A stretch of DNA of 64,000 nucleotides from Tenacibaculum agarivorans (GCF_001936575.1 NZ_MSMP01000026.1:1-64000); one strand, 5' to 3'. Counted from the stretch's first letter, positions 24,230-34,657 are shown. Notes: generated by a model not told the origin, from the letters alone. Numbers and translations are program-made.

Positions 24230-25165
24230 TTATGCTCTTGGAGTTACGCAACTGTAACAGGTATTGATTAAATTAATAACTTCTAGAGAAAAATAATCTA
24301 CAGCAAATGCTGTAATACTACTTTCATTATATGGATTGTATTGATCTGGTCTTTCTTTTTTAGTATCGAACTTTCGAATAGTTTTAAATACATAAAAATC
24401 ATTTTCTTCCACCATTTGAGTTAATTCCGAAGAAATATTAGGTTTTAAACTATATTTCGCTTTTGGGATTTTCATTTTTAAGGTGAATGGATACACTGAT
24501 TTAAATTTGTATTTTGTTTTTCTTTTTCCGCTAACACGACCACGTTTTTTAACAATTCGTTCTCTTACTTTTTCTGTAAATTGAAATGAAATCAAAGATC
24601 CGTCATTAAAAAAGCAAGATCCTTTACTAATCTCACGTTGATAATAATTCTGTTTTCCAGAAATAAAACCACGAGTATTACTTGCATAAGGTTCTTCATT
24701 AATAAAACTTTCCTTAGATCGAGTGTTTTTTAAGTTAGCCTGAAGTGAAATTTTTGATTGTGGTTGTAAATCTTCTTCAATTAAAGTAAAAAAAGCAGAA
24801 AAATAATCTGCAAAAAAGTCAAAACCATCAGCAAATTTATTTTTAAAACTTCTATTTGTGAAGTAATTAATAAGAGCGGCTACAATTAAAAAAACAAAAA
24901 TAAAAGGAAATAAAATTCCTAGAGGAAGAAAAATAAAAGGAGCTACAAAAGCTATTCCTGAAAAAATAAAAAAAGCAGTCCACATTTTCTTCAATTTTTT
25001 CTTTTTTTGAGTTTCTGCTACTTGACGTTGTAGTACACAAGCTCTAAAAAAACGAATCCATTTTACGGGTGTTTTTTTAGAATTAAAACCTCTTAATAAA
25101 TGCGCTCTTTCTATAGGAGCACCAGTATATTGTTCTACGTCTAAAACATTACCTTGCCTATTCAT
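24230..25165 (-). CDS. membrane protein of unknown function (311 aa)
   Basis: A 311-residue protein with two adjacent transmembrane segments at about 62-100, a basic N-terminal cytoplasmic part and a large C-terminal soluble domain rich in beta strands and basic residues (GRVSGKRKTKYKFKSVYPFT). The layout resembles DUF3137-like proteins that often accompany LemA, but I cannot assign it firmly. It begins 1 nt after the GT4 gene upstream and ends 5 nt before the zinc-ribbon gene. Confidence 0.7.
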   Translation of the reverse strand: MNRQGNVLDVEQYTGAPIERAHLLRGFNSKKTPVKWIRFFRACVLQRQVAETQKKKKLKKMWTAFFIFSGIAFVAPFIFLPLGILFPFIFVFLIVAALINYFTNRSFKNKFADGFDFFADYFSAFFTLIEEDLQPQSKISLQANLKNTRSKESFINEEPYASNTRGFISGKQNYYQREISKGSCFFNDGSLISFQFTEKVRERIVKKRGRVSGKRKTKYKFKSVYPFTLKMKIPKAKYSLKPNISSELTQMVEENDFYVFKTIRKFDTKKERPDQYNPYNESSITAFAVDYFSLEVINLINTCYSCVTPRA

Positions 25166-25166
25166 T

Positions 25167-26318
25167 TTAATTGATTAAGTCTTTATATATTTTTTCTAAT
25201 TTTTCAGTTTGTATACTCCAAAGAAAATCACGTTTTACTTTTGCAAATGCATTGCTAGCATATTCTTTGCTTTTTTCAGGATTATCTAATGTAAAACGTA
25301 TACATCTTGCTAAATCTTGTTCTCTATCTGGTTCAAATAATAAAGTTTCTTGGTCAGAAACTAAATCTGTAACTACAGGAAGTTTAGAAGCAATGACTGT
25401 AGTTTTACATGCCATAGTTTCTATGATTTTTAACGGACAACAACCTTGCACTATGTTTCGATCGCATGCTTTTAATGGCGCAATTGAAGCTTTTGCATAA
25501 TGCACATAATTGTAAAGTTCTTGTTTTTTTAATTTAGATTTCAGTACAATTTTATCTTCAATTCCTAGTTTTTCAACTAGTTTTTTGAAAGGTTTAAATG
25601 CCTTTTCTTTAACAGATAAACAAATAACAAGTTTTAAGTTTTTAAAATCTTCTAAGTAGGTTATAGATTTTAATAAGGTGTCAATTCCTTGCCAATTCTG
25701 AATAGCTCCAAAGTAAATAATGTATTCGTCAGGAGCATCTTCAGGTTTTTGAAAGTTATTAGGAATATGAGTTCCGTTAGGAATTATTTTTATTTTTTGA
25801 GTTTCAATATCAAAATTATCTTCAAGATATGTTTTGGTAACCCCTGAAGGTGTAATAATAACATCTGATTTTTGTAAGCATTTCGCTTCTAGATTCTTCA
25901 ATTTTTCTAAAAAAGAAGGTGTTAAATTTGGATAGCGATATGGTAGTTCAATAGAAGTCAGTGCATTTACTTCAAAAATAGTTTTAATTGAAGGTTCGGC
26001 TATCAACCCCATGCCACTCCAAATATCTCTAAAATGACCAATTTGAATAGTTTCTTTATGCTTTTGGATATCTATAAAAAGTTGTTTTGAAAAAAGAGAA
26101 GCTTTTTGTAGATAATTTAGCTTTTCTTCATTAAAATAACGTTTTGTATATATGTTACCTTCCACTTGAACAGGAGGAAGTTCGTTACTACCACGTAAAC
26201 AAAATAGTTGTAATTCATCGCAATGTTTTGATGATTCTAAAACCATTTCCTTGATGTGTGTAGCTGCTCCTTTATAACTTGGAAATACGTCGTAAGTTGC
26301 GTATACATTCCTTTTCAT
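25167..26318 (-). CDS. family 4 glycosyltransferase
   Basis: A 383-residue GT-B glycosyltransferase. The N-terminus shows the acceptor-domain pattern YDVFPSYKGAATHIKEM, and the C-terminal domain has IIYFGAIQNWQGIDTLLKSI and the donor-site region KASIAPLKACDRNIVQGCCPLKIIETMACKTTVIAS. The segment SGVTKTYLEDNF with IPNGTHIP is a common GT4 hinge. It follows LemA by 12 nt and lies 1 nt from the membrane-protein gene, in the same operon. Donor and acceptor sugars are unknown. Confidence 0.92.
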   Translation of the reverse strand: MKRNVYATYDVFPSYKGAATHIKEMVLESSKHCDELQLFCLRGSNELPPVQVEGNIYTKRYFNEEKLNYLQKASLFSKQLFIDIQKHKETIQIGHFRDIWSGMGLIAEPSIKTIFEVNALTSIELPYRYPNLTPSFLEKLKNLEAKCLQKSDVIITPSGVTKTYLEDNFDIETQKIKIIPNGTHIPNNFQKPEDAPDEYIIYFGAIQNWQGIDTLLKSITYLEDFKNLKLVICLSVKEKAFKPFKKLVEKLGIEDKIVLKSKLKKQELYNYVHYAKASIAPLKACDRNIVQGCCPLKIIETMACKTTVIASKLPVVTDLVSDQETLLFEPDREQDLARCIRFTLDNPEKSKEYASNAFAKVKRDFLWSIQTEKLEKIYKDLIN

Positions 26319-26330
26319 AGCTGATATAAA

Positions 26331-26885
26331 TTAAAATGTAATTTTCACAGCTTTTCGCTCAGTACTATCAGTAATTTCAAAGAATTCTCCTTTTTTGAAA
26401 GTAAACATATTTGCAATTACATTAGAAGGAAAGCTTTCAATAGCAATATTGTTATCTTTTACAGTACCATTGTAATATCTTCTAGCCATTTCAATATCTT
26501 CTTCCAGTGAAGTTAATTCATTCTGTAGTTCACTAAAATTTTGATTTGCTTTTAATTCAGGATAATTTTCAGCGATTGCAAAAAGATTCATCATTGAGTT
26601 TTTTAAACCACTTTCAGCTTTTCCTTGCTCAGAAACAGTTGTTGCATTTTGAGCTAAATTTCTAGCTTTAGTAATGTTTTCAAATAATTCTTTTTCATGT
26701 TTTGCATACCCCTTTACGGTTTCCATTAAATTAGGAATTAAGTCGTAACGCTTTTTTAGGAAAACGTCAATGCTACTCCAACCTTCTTGCATTTCATTTT
26801 TCTTTCTTACTAGACCATTGTATACTGAAATACCATAAAATAAAATTAAAATAAATATAGCTATAGTAGCCCCGAAGAATATCAT
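26331..26885 (-). CDS. lemA: LemA family protein
   Basis: A 184-residue protein with a single N-terminal transmembrane helix (about 3-23) and a long helical domain. The LemA signature is clear: YNGLVRKKNEMQEGWSSIDVFLKKRYDLIPNL, ITKARNLA, AIAENYPELKANQNF and ARRYYNGTVKDNN. The function of the family is not settled. In many genomes LemA sits with TPM-domain or DUF3137-type membrane proteins; here it leads a seven-gene operon with three glycosyltransferases, which is unusual and suggests an envelope-glycan context. Confidence 0.94.
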   Translation of the reverse strand: MIFFGATIAIFILILFYGISVYNGLVRKKNEMQEGWSSIDVFLKKRYDLIPNLMETVKGYAKHEKELFENITKARNLAQNATTVSEQGKAESGLKNSMMNLFAIAENYPELKANQNFSELQNELTSLEEDIEMARRYYNGTVKDNNIAIESFPSNVIANMFTFKKGEFFEITDSTERKAVKITF

Positions 26886-26999
26886 AAGTATTGTTTTTCA
26901 GCTAAAATAAAAGAAAATATTAATACTGTACTAGAGCGAAACTATAATTGCTGTGTTATACCGTATTTTCGTTTAAAATTCAGAAGTAAATAAAACAAG

Positions 27000-28544
27000 T
27001 TAAGTCTTTTCACGTATTATTTCAGCTATAGTTTTATTCTGAACTTTACTTTCAAGCCAAGATAAAATGTCTAAATACAGAAAGGCTCTTTTTTCGTATG
27101 GATGATTTTCAAATACTCTTAATCTGTTGTGTATTTTTTGGAATTCCTTTTTAAATTCATGTGGATATAAATCGCCAAGAGATCGAATAGACTCGATAAA
27201 TACTTTCTGGACCTCTTGTAAATTTTCCATTTTTAATAGAAATTTATAAGTCTCTTTAAATTGCTTTTCCAAGTGATAATCCAAACCACATTCATAGTGG
27301 GCGATAAGGTTTAAAACACGAGCAAAACATTGAAGATCTTCACCAACATATAATTTCTTAGCGCTAATGATTTTGGATAGGTATTCGATACATTTTTTAT
27401 TTTTCCCCATACCAAAATATAAACAAGCTATTTTATAATAAAATTGAATAATATGGTGTTTGTCCAATCGATTACTATAACTTTTTATTTTGTTGTTGAT
27501 ATGATCCACCAAATATTCACCATCTTCAAAAGTGCCTTCCAAAAAATGTAAATGAAGTTTGTTGGTATACAGGTATTGAAACATCAAAAGCTCCGTATTA
27601 CTATTGATTGGGATTTCTTGGTTTTCAATTTGTTTTTCAAAAGTGTTTAATCCTTTTTTAAACTCATTTTTATGTCGAATAAAGAATAAAGACTCTAGTA
27701 GATAATTTTTTCCTTTTAAATAGAAAACAGGGTTAATTGAAATCATTTTTGGATATTCTCTGAATAAAGAAATCCATTTGCATGCATATTTGTAACCGTT
27801 TAAAAAATCTTGTGTTAGAAAGCATCTCCATAAATGTGCTTTGTATAACCAAAGTCGTTCTCTAAAGCCTAGTTTGTCATAGTCGTAGCTAGGCAGTCTG
27901 TCATAAAAATATGTGTTTACTTTTTGTAATTCAGCATCATTTCTAGCATATCCAGTTTTCAATAAAATACCGTAAAGTTGAAGCGATAAATTAGAAAGTT
28001 TACTTGTTATTACATTATGCTGACTTAGTTCTTTTGCTTGAATTGTTAATTCGTCGGCTCTAGTACTAATACTTCTAGTAATGTATTGACTTTCGATTAT
28101 TTTTTCTAATTCTACAATTTCATAAGCTATATTTTTTTCTTCATTTTCTATAGCCATAGTTTTGGCTTTGTCAAGTAGTTTTAAGCTTTGTTTGTATAAG
28201 CCTTTTTGATACAAAACTGTAGCAAAATCTAATTGTTCTCTAATTTGTACCCTTATATTTTTATGAGCGGGGTTTAAACGTAAACTTGTCAAAATTTGTT
28301 TATACAAATGAGCTTTAAGGTTAGATAGTTGTTGCTTACTAACTATACCACTTTCAATAATAGATTTTTCATCATATTTTTTTTGTTTCTCTAAAAATTT
28401 AAAAAGAGCAAAAAATTTAGCTTCATTGTTCCCAACTAATCTACCTACATATAAATTGAATTGTCTTTTTTCAGACTTGGTTAAAGACTGAATAAGTACG
28501 AATAATGCATCTTGATATTGATTAGCTTTTGTAAAATTATTCAT
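27000..28544 (-). CDS. large helical-repeat (TPR-like) protein
   Basis: A 514-residue soluble protein predicted to be almost entirely alpha-helical, with irregular TPR-like units such as AILYQKGLYKQSLKLLDKAK and CLYFGMGKNKKCIEYLSKI. No signal peptide, membrane helix or catalytic motif is evident. The N-terminal segment FVLIQSLTKSEKRQFNLYV is distinctive and may mark a flavobacterial family, which I cannot name. It is divergent from leuA, with about 130 nt between their starts. Protein-protein interaction is the likely role. Confidence 0.75.
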   Translation of the reverse strand: MNNFTKANQYQDALFVLIQSLTKSEKRQFNLYVGRLVGNNEAKFFALFKFLEKQKKYDEKSIIESGIVSKQQLSNLKAHLYKQILTSLRLNPAHKNIRVQIREQLDFATVLYQKGLYKQSLKLLDKAKTMAIENEEKNIAYEIVELEKIIESQYITRSISTRADELTIQAKELSQHNVITSKLSNLSLQLYGILLKTGYARNDAELQKVNTYFYDRLPSYDYDKLGFRERLWLYKAHLWRCFLTQDFLNGYKYACKWISLFREYPKMISINPVFYLKGKNYLLESLFFIRHKNEFKKGLNTFEKQIENQEIPINSNTELLMFQYLYTNKLHLHFLEGTFEDGEYLVDHINNKIKSYSNRLDKHHIIQFYYKIACLYFGMGKNKKCIEYLSKIISAKKLYVGEDLQCFARVLNLIAHYECGLDYHLEKQFKETYKFLLKMENLQEVQKVFIESIRSLGDLYPHEFKKEFQKIHNRLRVFENHPYEKRAFLYLDILSWLESKVQNKTIAEIIREKT

Positions 28545-28642
28545 TATAAATAATTGTAAATCAGTTTTTTAAAAAAGTTTAATATCGATTTTGATATCGT
28601 AAGAATCACTTTTGAATTCACGAGTTCTATAATACCAATATA

Positions 28643-28650
28643 TACATTTG
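28643..28650 (+). promoter_or_regulatory. leuA: probable -7 box of the leu operon
   Basis: TACATTTG fits TAnnTTTG. The predicted start, about 7 nt downstream, leaves a leader of only about 20 nt before the leuA ATG at 28677, so there is no room for a leader-peptide attenuator. A TTG at the ideal spacing is missing. Confidence 0.55.
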
Positions 28651-28676
28651 AGATATAATGACAATTATTAAGAGCA

Positions 28677-29852
28677 ATGAATGATAACAAAGTCCAAATT
28701 TTCGATACGACATTAAGAGACGGAGAACAGGTTCCAGGTTGTAAGTTAGACACAAATCAAAAATTAGTAATAGCTGAACGATTGGATAACCTTGGTGTTG
28801 ATATTATCGAAGCAGGATTTCCAGTTTCTAGTCCAGGCGATTTTACTTCAGTAAGTGAAATTGCTAAGTTGGTTAAAAATGCTACTGTTTGTGGATTAAC
28901 AAGAGCAGTTAAGAAAGACATTGAAGTGGCGGCAGAAGCTCTAAAATATGCAGTAAAACCCAGAATACATACTGGAATCGGGACTAGCGATTCTCATATA
29001 AAATATAAATTCAATACAACAAGAGAAAAAGTTATCGAAAGAGCAAAAGAAGCAGTAGCCTATGCTAAGAATTTCGTAGATGATATTGAGTTTTATGCAG
29101 AAGATGCTGGTAGAACAGATAATGCTTTTTTAGCTAAAGTATGTGAAGAAGTAATTAAATCAGGAGCAACAGTTTTAAACATTCCTGATACTACCGGGTA
29201 TTGTTTACCAGAAGAATATGGGAACAAAATTAAGTACTTAAAAGAACATGTAAAAGGTATTGAAAATGTAGTAATTTCTTGTCATTGTCATAATGATTTA
29301 GGCTTAGCTACAGCAAATTCGATAGCAGGTGTAGTGAATGGAGCTCGACAAGTTGAATGTACAATTAACGGGATTGGAGAGCGTGCTGGTAATACAGCTT
29401 TAGAAGAGGTTGTTATGATTTTAAAGCAGCACCCATACTTAAATTTGCATACGGATATTAACACAAAACTTCTGTATGATACTAGTGCCATGGTTAGCGA
29501 AAAAATGGGAATGTTAGTACAACCTAATAAAGCCATCGTTGGAGCTAATGCGTTTGCGCATAGTTCAGGTATCCATCAGGATGGAGTGATTAAGAATAGA
29601 GAAACCTATGAAATTATCAATCCAGAAGAAGTAGGTGTTACCGAAAGTGCAATAGTATTAACGGCAAGAAGTGGAAGAGCAGCTTTAGCTTACAGAGCAA
29701 AAAAAATAGGGTATGAGCTAACAAAAATTCAATTAGATCAAGCATACCAATCGTTCTTGCAATTTGCAGATAGACAAAAAGAAGTTATAGATGAAGATAT
29801 TCATCTAATCATGAAAAAAATTAATAATATTTCTAAAATAGCAATAGCTTAA
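28677..29852 (+). CDS. leuA: 2-isopropylmalate synthase (short form)
   Basis: A 391-residue DRE-TIM metallolyase. The N-terminal [17 protein letters not shown] motif, the [13 protein letters not shown] metal site and the [17 protein letters not shown] signature are present. It condenses acetyl-CoA with 2-oxoisovalerate in leucine synthesis. At 391 residues it lacks the C-terminal allosteric LeuA dimer domain of the roughly 520-residue enzymes, so classical leucine feedback through that domain is not expected. Homocitrate or citramalate synthase activity is possible in this family, but the leuCDB neighbours support leucine synthesis. It overlaps leuC by 1 nt. Confidence 0.92.
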   Translation: MNDNKVQIFDTTLRDGEQVPGCKLDTNQKLVIAERLDNLGVDIIEAGFPVSSPGDFTSVSEIAKLVKNATVCGLTRAVKKDIEVAAEALKYAVKPRIHTGIGTSDSHIKYKFNTTREKVIERAKEAVAYAKNFVDDIEFYAEDAGRTDNAFLAKVCEEVIKSGATVLNIPDTTGYCLPEEYGNKIKYLKEHVKGIENVVISCHCHNDLGLATANSIAGVVNGARQVECTINGIGERAGNTALEEVVMILKQHPYLNLHTDINTKLLYDTSAMVSEKMGMLVQPNKAIVGANAFAHSSGIHQDGVIKNRETYEIINPEEVGVTESAIVLTARSGRAALAYRAKKIGYELTKIQLDQAYQSFLQFADRQKEVIDEDIHLIMKKINNISKIAIA

Positions 29853-31234
29853 TGGGAAAAACATTATTTGATAAAGTTTGGGATAAACATGTAGTAGATA
29901 CTGTTGAGAATGGTCCTCAAATATTATATATTGATAAGCATTTGATTCATGAGGTTACCAGTCCTCAGGCTTTTAATGAGTTGAAGGAAAGAGGAATTCT
30001 TGTTGCTCGTCCTGATAAAATTGTAGCGACTGCAGATCACAATACACCTACGGTTAATCAACATTTGCCTGTAAAAGATGCATTATCAAGAAATCAATTA
30101 GAACAGTTAGAAAAAAACTGTAAAGAGAATAATATTACTCTATATGGTTTAGGGCATAAATACAATGGAATTGTACATGTAATGGCTCCTGAATTAGGAA
30201 TTACCCAACCAGGAATGACTATGGTTTGCGGAGATAGTCATACATCTACACATGGAGCTTTTGGAACAATTGCCTTTGGTATTGGTACAAGTCAAGTAGC
30301 ACAAGTATTTGCAAGTCAATGTTTGCTGCTGCAAAAGCCAAAAAGTTTACGAGTTAATGTAAATGGAAAACTTAAAAAAGGAGTACTGCCTAAGGATGTT
30401 ATTTTATACATAATTTCAAAGTTAGGAACTAACTCTGGTACTGGGTATTTCTGTGAATATGCGGGTAATGTATTTGAAGAAATGTCTATGGAAGGTAGAA
30501 TGACGGTGTGTAATATGAGTATTGAAATGGGAGCACGAGGAGGTATGATTGCTCCTGATCAAACTACTTTTGATTATGTTGAAGGTAGAGAGTTCGCTCC
30601 TAAAGGAAAAGATTTTGAAGCTAAAGTAGCGTATTGGAAGACGTTAAAAAGTGATGAAGACGCTGTTTTTGATCAAGAGTACTCTTTTGATGCTGAAGAT
30701 ATAGAACCAATGGTTACGTATGGAACCAACCCTGGTATGGGGATTAAAGTTACTGAGGCTATTCCAGAAACAGATGATGAATCTTTCGAAAAGTCATTGC
30801 AATATATGAACTTTAAAAAAGGAGAAACTTTAATAGGTAAGCCAATCAACTATGTATTTATAGGTAGTTGTACGAATTCTAGAATAGAAGACTTTAAAGT
30901 AGCAGCTAATTTTATCAAAGGAAAACAAAAGGCGTCTAATGTTAATGCATGGTTAGTTCCTGGATCACAACAAGTAGCAAAGCAAATTAAAGAAGAAGGT
31001 TTGCAAGAAGTCTTTGAAGCTGCTGGATTTGAATTACGTCAACCAGGCTGTTCAGCTTGTTTGGCAATGAATGATGATAAAATTCCAGAAGGAGAATACT
31101 GTGTGTCAACGTCAAATAGAAACTTTGAAGGAAGACAAGGACAAGGGGCTAGAACCATTTTAGCAAGTCCTTTAATGGCTGCGGCAACCGCTGTAGAAGG
31201 AAAAATAATAGACATCACTAAACATTTGAATTAA
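29852..31234 (+). CDS. leuC: 3-isopropylmalate dehydratase large subunit
   Basis: A 460-residue aconitase-superfamily subunit holding the [4Fe-4S] cluster. The cluster cysteines are in [12 protein letters not shown] and [11 protein letters not shown]. Active-site stretches such as [14 protein letters not shown] and [11 protein letters not shown] match LeuC. With LeuD it isomerises 2- to 3-isopropylmalate. The start overlaps the leuA stop (TAATG), and its own stop overlaps the leuD start by 1 nt. Confidence 0.97.
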   Translation: MGKTLFDKVWDKHVVDTVENGPQILYIDKHLIHEVTSPQAFNELKERGILVARPDKIVATADHNTPTVNQHLPVKDALSRNQLEQLEKNCKENNITLYGLGHKYNGIVHVMAPELGITQPGMTMVCGDSHTSTHGAFGTIAFGIGTSQVAQVFASQCLLLQKPKSLRVNVNGKLKKGVLPKDVILYIISKLGTNSGTGYFCEYAGNVFEEMSMEGRMTVCNMSIEMGARGGMIAPDQTTFDYVEGREFAPKGKDFEAKVAYWKTLKSDEDAVFDQEYSFDAEDIEPMVTYGTNPGMGIKVTEAIPETDDESFEKSLQYMNFKKGETLIGKPINYVFIGSCTNSRIEDFKVAANFIKGKQKASNVNAWLVPGSQQVAKQIKEEGLQEVFEAAGFELRQPGCSACLAMNDDKIPEGEYCVSTSNRNFEGRQGQGARTILASPLMAAATAVEGKIIDITKHLN

Positions 31235-31812
31235 TGGAAAAGTTTGAAAAATTAGTAGATACGGCAATTCCGTTACCAGTTGAAAATATAGATACAGATC
31301 AAATTATTCCAGCTCGTTTCTTAAAAGCAACGGATAAAAAAGGTTTTGGTGATAATGTATTTAGAGATTGGCGTTTTCATAAAGATGGTACAGCAGATAG
31401 TGATTTCGTTTTAAATAATCCAAAATATAAAGGTAGTGTACTAATTGCTGGAGATAATTTTGGATGCGGTTCTAGTAGAGAACATGCAGCATGGGCATTA
31501 GCAGGATATGGATTTAAAGTAGTTGTTAGCAGTTTTTTTGCTGATATTTTTAAAGGGAATGCATTAAATAATGGAATTTTACCTATACAGGTAAGTCCAG
31601 AATATTTGAAACAATTATTAGAAGAAGTAAAACAAAATCCTTCTTCTGAATTAACAATAGATCTAGAAAATCAAACAGTAACATCGACTGTAGGTGAAGT
31701 TGAGTTTGAAATTAATCCGTATAAGAAACTTTGTTTGTTGAACGGATATGATGATATAGATTTTTTAATTAGCAAAAAAGATAAAATAGAAGCTTACGAA
31801 GCATTAGTATAA
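31234..31812 (+). CDS. leuD: 3-isopropylmalate dehydratase small subunit
   Basis: A 192-residue swivelling domain partner of LeuC. The diagnostic motif [17 protein letters not shown] is near residues 70-86, with [13 protein letters not shown] at the N-terminus. It completes the isopropylmalate isomerase. It is translationally coupled to leuC and 5 nt before leuB. Confidence 0.97.
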   Translation: MEKFEKLVDTAIPLPVENIDTDQIIPARFLKATDKKGFGDNVFRDWRFHKDGTADSDFVLNNPKYKGSVLIAGDNFGCGSSREHAAWALAGYGFKVVVSSFFADIFKGNALNNGILPIQVSPEYLKQLLEEVKQNPSSELTIDLENQTVTSTVGEVEFEINPYKKLCLLNGYDDIDFLISKKDKIEAYEALV

Positions 31813-31817
31813 AGAAA

Positions 31818-32933
31818 ATGAAATTTAATATAACAGTTATCCCTGGAGATGGAATTGGTCCAGAAGTTATAGACCAAGCCAAAAAGGTATTAGAAGCAAT
31901 TTCTGAGGAATATGATCATACCTTTGTTTATGATGAAGTATTAATGGGAGCATGTGCTATAGATAAAACAGGAAATCCTTTACCTGATAAAACAATAACT
32001 TCATGTAAAAAAAGCGATGCTATCTTATTTGGAGCTATTGGAGACCCTAAATATGATAATGATCCTTCTGCTAAAGTCAGACCAGAGCAAGGTTTACTTA
32101 AATTACGTAAAGAATTAGGGTTGTTTTGTAATGTACGACCAGTTAGTGCTTATGATGCATTATTGAAAAACTCACCTTTGAAGGAAGAGATAATCAAAGG
32201 AACAGATATAACTATATATCGTGAGTTAACAGGTGGAATCTATTTTGGAATTAAAGAGTTAAGTGATGATGGTAAGATTGCTTTTGACGGGTGTTCATAT
32301 TCTGTAGAAGAAATAGAAAGAATGGGACATTTAGCTTTCAAAGCGGCACAAAATAGAAGAAAAAAATTAACATTAGTAGATAAAGCTAATGTGCTTGAAA
32401 CTTCAAGGTTGTGGCGTAAAACAATTACCAATTTATCTAAAGAATATCCAGATGTTGAGGTAGATACTATGTTTGTAGATAATGCGGCTATGCAATTGAT
32501 TTTAAACCCAAAACAATTTGATGTTATACTTACAGGAAACTTGTTTGGTGATATTCTTTCAGATGAAGCAAGTGTAATAGGAGGTTCTATTGGATTGTTA
32601 GCTTCAGCTTCTATAGGTGTGGATAATGCTCTATTTGAACCTATCCATGGTTCTTTTCCTCAAGCAAAAGGAAAAGATATAGCAAACCCTTTAGCTTCAA
32701 TACTTTCAGCAGCAATGCTGTTACAGCATTTAGGTTTGCATAAAGAAGCAAAAGTTATAGAAAAAGCAGTACAAAAATCACTAGAGTTAGGTATTTGTAC
32801 ACAAGATATTAATAAAGAAAACAACTTTACTACTTCGAAAGTTGGAGACTTCATTGTAGATTATATTCATAATCAAGAGGACAGTAATGTCAACTTTAAG
32901 AATATCTTCATGGGTCAAAGCACGATAATTTAG
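31818..32933 (+). CDS. leuB: 3-isopropylmalate dehydrogenase
   Basis: A 371-residue beta-decarboxylating dehydrogenase that oxidises 3-isopropylmalate with NAD. Evidence includes GDGIGPEVIDQA, the substrate loop YRELTGGIYFG, the metal and lysine region DKANVLETSRLW, and GNLFGDILSDEASVIGGSIGLLASAS. It ends the leuACDB operon, and a 10-bp hairpin terminator follows after about 30 nt. Confidence 0.97.
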   Translation: MKFNITVIPGDGIGPEVIDQAKKVLEAISEEYDHTFVYDEVLMGACAIDKTGNPLPDKTITSCKKSDAILFGAIGDPKYDNDPSAKVRPEQGLLKLRKELGLFCNVRPVSAYDALLKNSPLKEEIIKGTDITIYRELTGGIYFGIKELSDDGKIAFDGCSYSVEEIERMGHLAFKAAQNRRKKLTLVDKANVLETSRLWRKTITNLSKEYPDVEVDTMFVDNAAMQLILNPKQFDVILTGNLFGDILSDEASVIGGSIGLLASASIGVDNALFEPIHGSFPQAKGKDIANPLASILSAAMLLQHLGLHKEAKVIEKAVQKSLELGICTQDINKENNFTTSKVGDFIVDYIHNQEDSNVNFKNIFMGQSTII

Positions 32934-32965
32934 TTGAAATTTAGTTGAACTTTGTTTTGAGTTTA

Positions 32966-32999
32966 AGGCGTCTCAGTTTTGGGGCGTCTTTTCGTTTTT
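32966..32999 (+). terminator. terminator of the leu operon
   Basis: The stem AGGCGTCTCA/TGGGGCGTCT (three G-U pairs) with loop GTTT is followed by a T-rich tract. Confidence 0.8.
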
Positions 33000-33569
33000 A
33001 ATTACAGCATTATTAAGTCATTATTGTTCAATAAAAAGAACACTATTTAGTCATATTCTTTTATTATTTGTGGTGAAAATATAAGGCGGATATCCATAAA
33101 TTTTAACTTGATTGGAATATGTTTTTATGTCCTATTCATCTATAGAAACTCATAATTATAAAAGAGAAAACAGTCAATTTCAGAAGTGCTTTTACATACC
33201 AAAACACCTTAATTTTATTAAGGTTTATTTCAGTTGTCCGAAATCGCAATTTTAAGATGATTTTTAGTTTGAATTATATGTATTATTTCGGTTGAAAAAA
33301 TACGAATAATGTAATATTTTTATACGTATAAGTACGTAATTTTTGTTAAAAAACATAAAAAAATGATTTTTTTTTATGAAACATGATTTTTGTGTGATTC
33401 TCAATTTTGAGTGCTCAATTTGGGTATTCCATAAATGCAATACTTTTTTTTAATGTGAAATTATTAGATCATTATTTTTTGAGCTGTTTTTTTGAGAGCT
33501 TGGTTTTTAAAAACACTGTTGTTTGCTGGTTAACAAAGGGTTAGGTTTTGTTTTTTGCTTTCTACACAA
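33000..33569. other. AT-rich intergenic region before the porin-amt genes
   Basis: About 570 nt between the leu terminator and the porin promoter without a supportable gene or RNA. It holds several homopolymer T and A runs. It may contain nitrogen-control sites, but no sigma-54 type -24/-12 motif was found. Confidence 0.4.
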
Positions 33570-33577
33570 TAGATTTG
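33548..33577 (+). promoter_or_regulatory. promoter of the porin gene
   Basis: TTTTG (TTG at 33548-33550), a 19-nt spacer and TAGATTTG (33570-33577), an ideal Bacteroidota promoter. Confidence 0.85.
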
Positions 33578-33605
33578 AATCCCAACAAACTAATAAATTT
33601 TAATT

Positions 33606-34622
33606 ATGTCAAACATCAACAAACTAAAACTATTACTGTTTACATGCCTATTGAGTACAGTTGCTTTTGCTCAGGAAGAAGAAAAAGAAAAGAAAGGAAA
33701 ATTATCATTCGGGGGTAGCGTAGATGCTTATTACCAATCGTATTTTACAGCATCAGATAATGCTAATCCTACATTCGGAACCTCTTTCGCAAATCAAGCA
33801 GGATTTGGTTTAGGGATGATCAATTTAATAGGAAGCTATGAAATGGGAAAAACAGGAGCAGTTGCAGATATCGCATTTGGTTCTAGAGGTGTAGATGCTG
33901 TTGGTGGTGGAAAAGATGTATTTGTAAATCAATTATATGTATATTGGAATGTATCAGAAAAGACAACGTTAACTTTTGGACGTTTCAATACATATTTAGG
34001 ATACGAAGTTATTTCTCCAACAGGAAACTTTAATTATAGCACTTCGCATTTATTCTCTAACGGACCATTTTCACATGTAGGTTTAAAAGCTGATTTTACA
34101 TTATCAGATGATTTTAGCTTAATGTTAGCGGTAATGAATGTAACTGATGTCAATACTAACTTAACTGGAGTATATTCAGTTGGAGCTCAATTAGGTTTCA
34201 AAGATCAATATTTAAACTTCTATTATGATGGAGGAGAAAAATTAGGTTTTGAAATTGATTATACAGGAGGTTTTGATGTTACTGATGAATTTTTCTTAGG
34301 AATTAATGCAGCTTATGCTGATAATGATGGGGCAGGATTTTACGGAGCAGCATTATACCCACAAGTTGCATTGTCAGATGATTTTAAATTAGGACTAAGA
34401 GGAGAGTTTTTCTCTGAGTTAGGTGATAATAATTTTTTCGCTGCAAGTGAAGACGATAGTGTTTTAGGTTTAACATTAACTGGAAGTTATTCAGTAGAAA
34501 ACTTAACAATTAAACCTGAAATCCGATTAGATAGTAATTCAGAAGAGGTTTTTCCAGATAATGACGGATTACCTACTAGTACTTTGGCAGCATTCACTTT
34601 AGGAGCTATCTATAGCTTTTAA
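33606..34622 (+). CDS. outer-membrane beta-barrel porin (BBP2/OmpL-like)
   Basis: A 338-residue outer-membrane protein with a signal peptide (1-22, cut near AFAQ) followed by an acidic/basic linker and alternating beta-strands to the C-terminal aromatic residue (TLGAIYSF). The central GRFNTYLGYEVISPTGNFNYS segment is characteristic of the BBP2 porin-like family. Its location directly before amt and the gltBD genes suggests a channel for ammonium or small nitrogen compounds. That is inferred from context. It lies 35 nt before amt. Confidence 0.85.
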   Translation: MSNINKLKLLLFTCLLSTVAFAQEEEKEKKGKLSFGGSVDAYYQSYFTASDNANPTFGTSFANQAGFGLGMINLIGSYEMGKTGAVADIAFGSRGVDAVGGGKDVFVNQLYVYWNVSEKTTLTFGRFNTYLGYEVISPTGNFNYSTSHLFSNGPFSHVGLKADFTLSDDFSLMLAVMNVTDVNTNLTGVYSVGAQLGFKDQYLNFYYDGGEKLGFEIDYTGGFDVTDEFFLGINAAYADNDGAGFYGAALYPQVALSDDFKLGLRGEFFSELGDNNFFAASEDDSVLGLTLTGSYSVENLTIKPEIRLDSNSEEVFPDNDGLPTSTLAAFTLGAIYSF

Positions 34623-34657
34623 TCCATTTTATTAAACCATTTTATTTTAAAAAAGAT

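Noticed and set aside
28658-28684. Eight-codon ORF overlapping the leuA start as a leader peptide
   Set aside because: Too short, lacks Leu codons and no terminator hairpin follows. It overlaps the leuA start in another frame.
28544-28753. 69-codon minus-strand frame overlapping the leuA start
   Set aside because: Shadow of leuA and of its promoter; no independent support.
32961-32990. Direct repeat GGCGTCT in the leu terminator region
   Set aside because: It is explained by a G-U-containing 10-bp hairpin and is not a separate repeat element.
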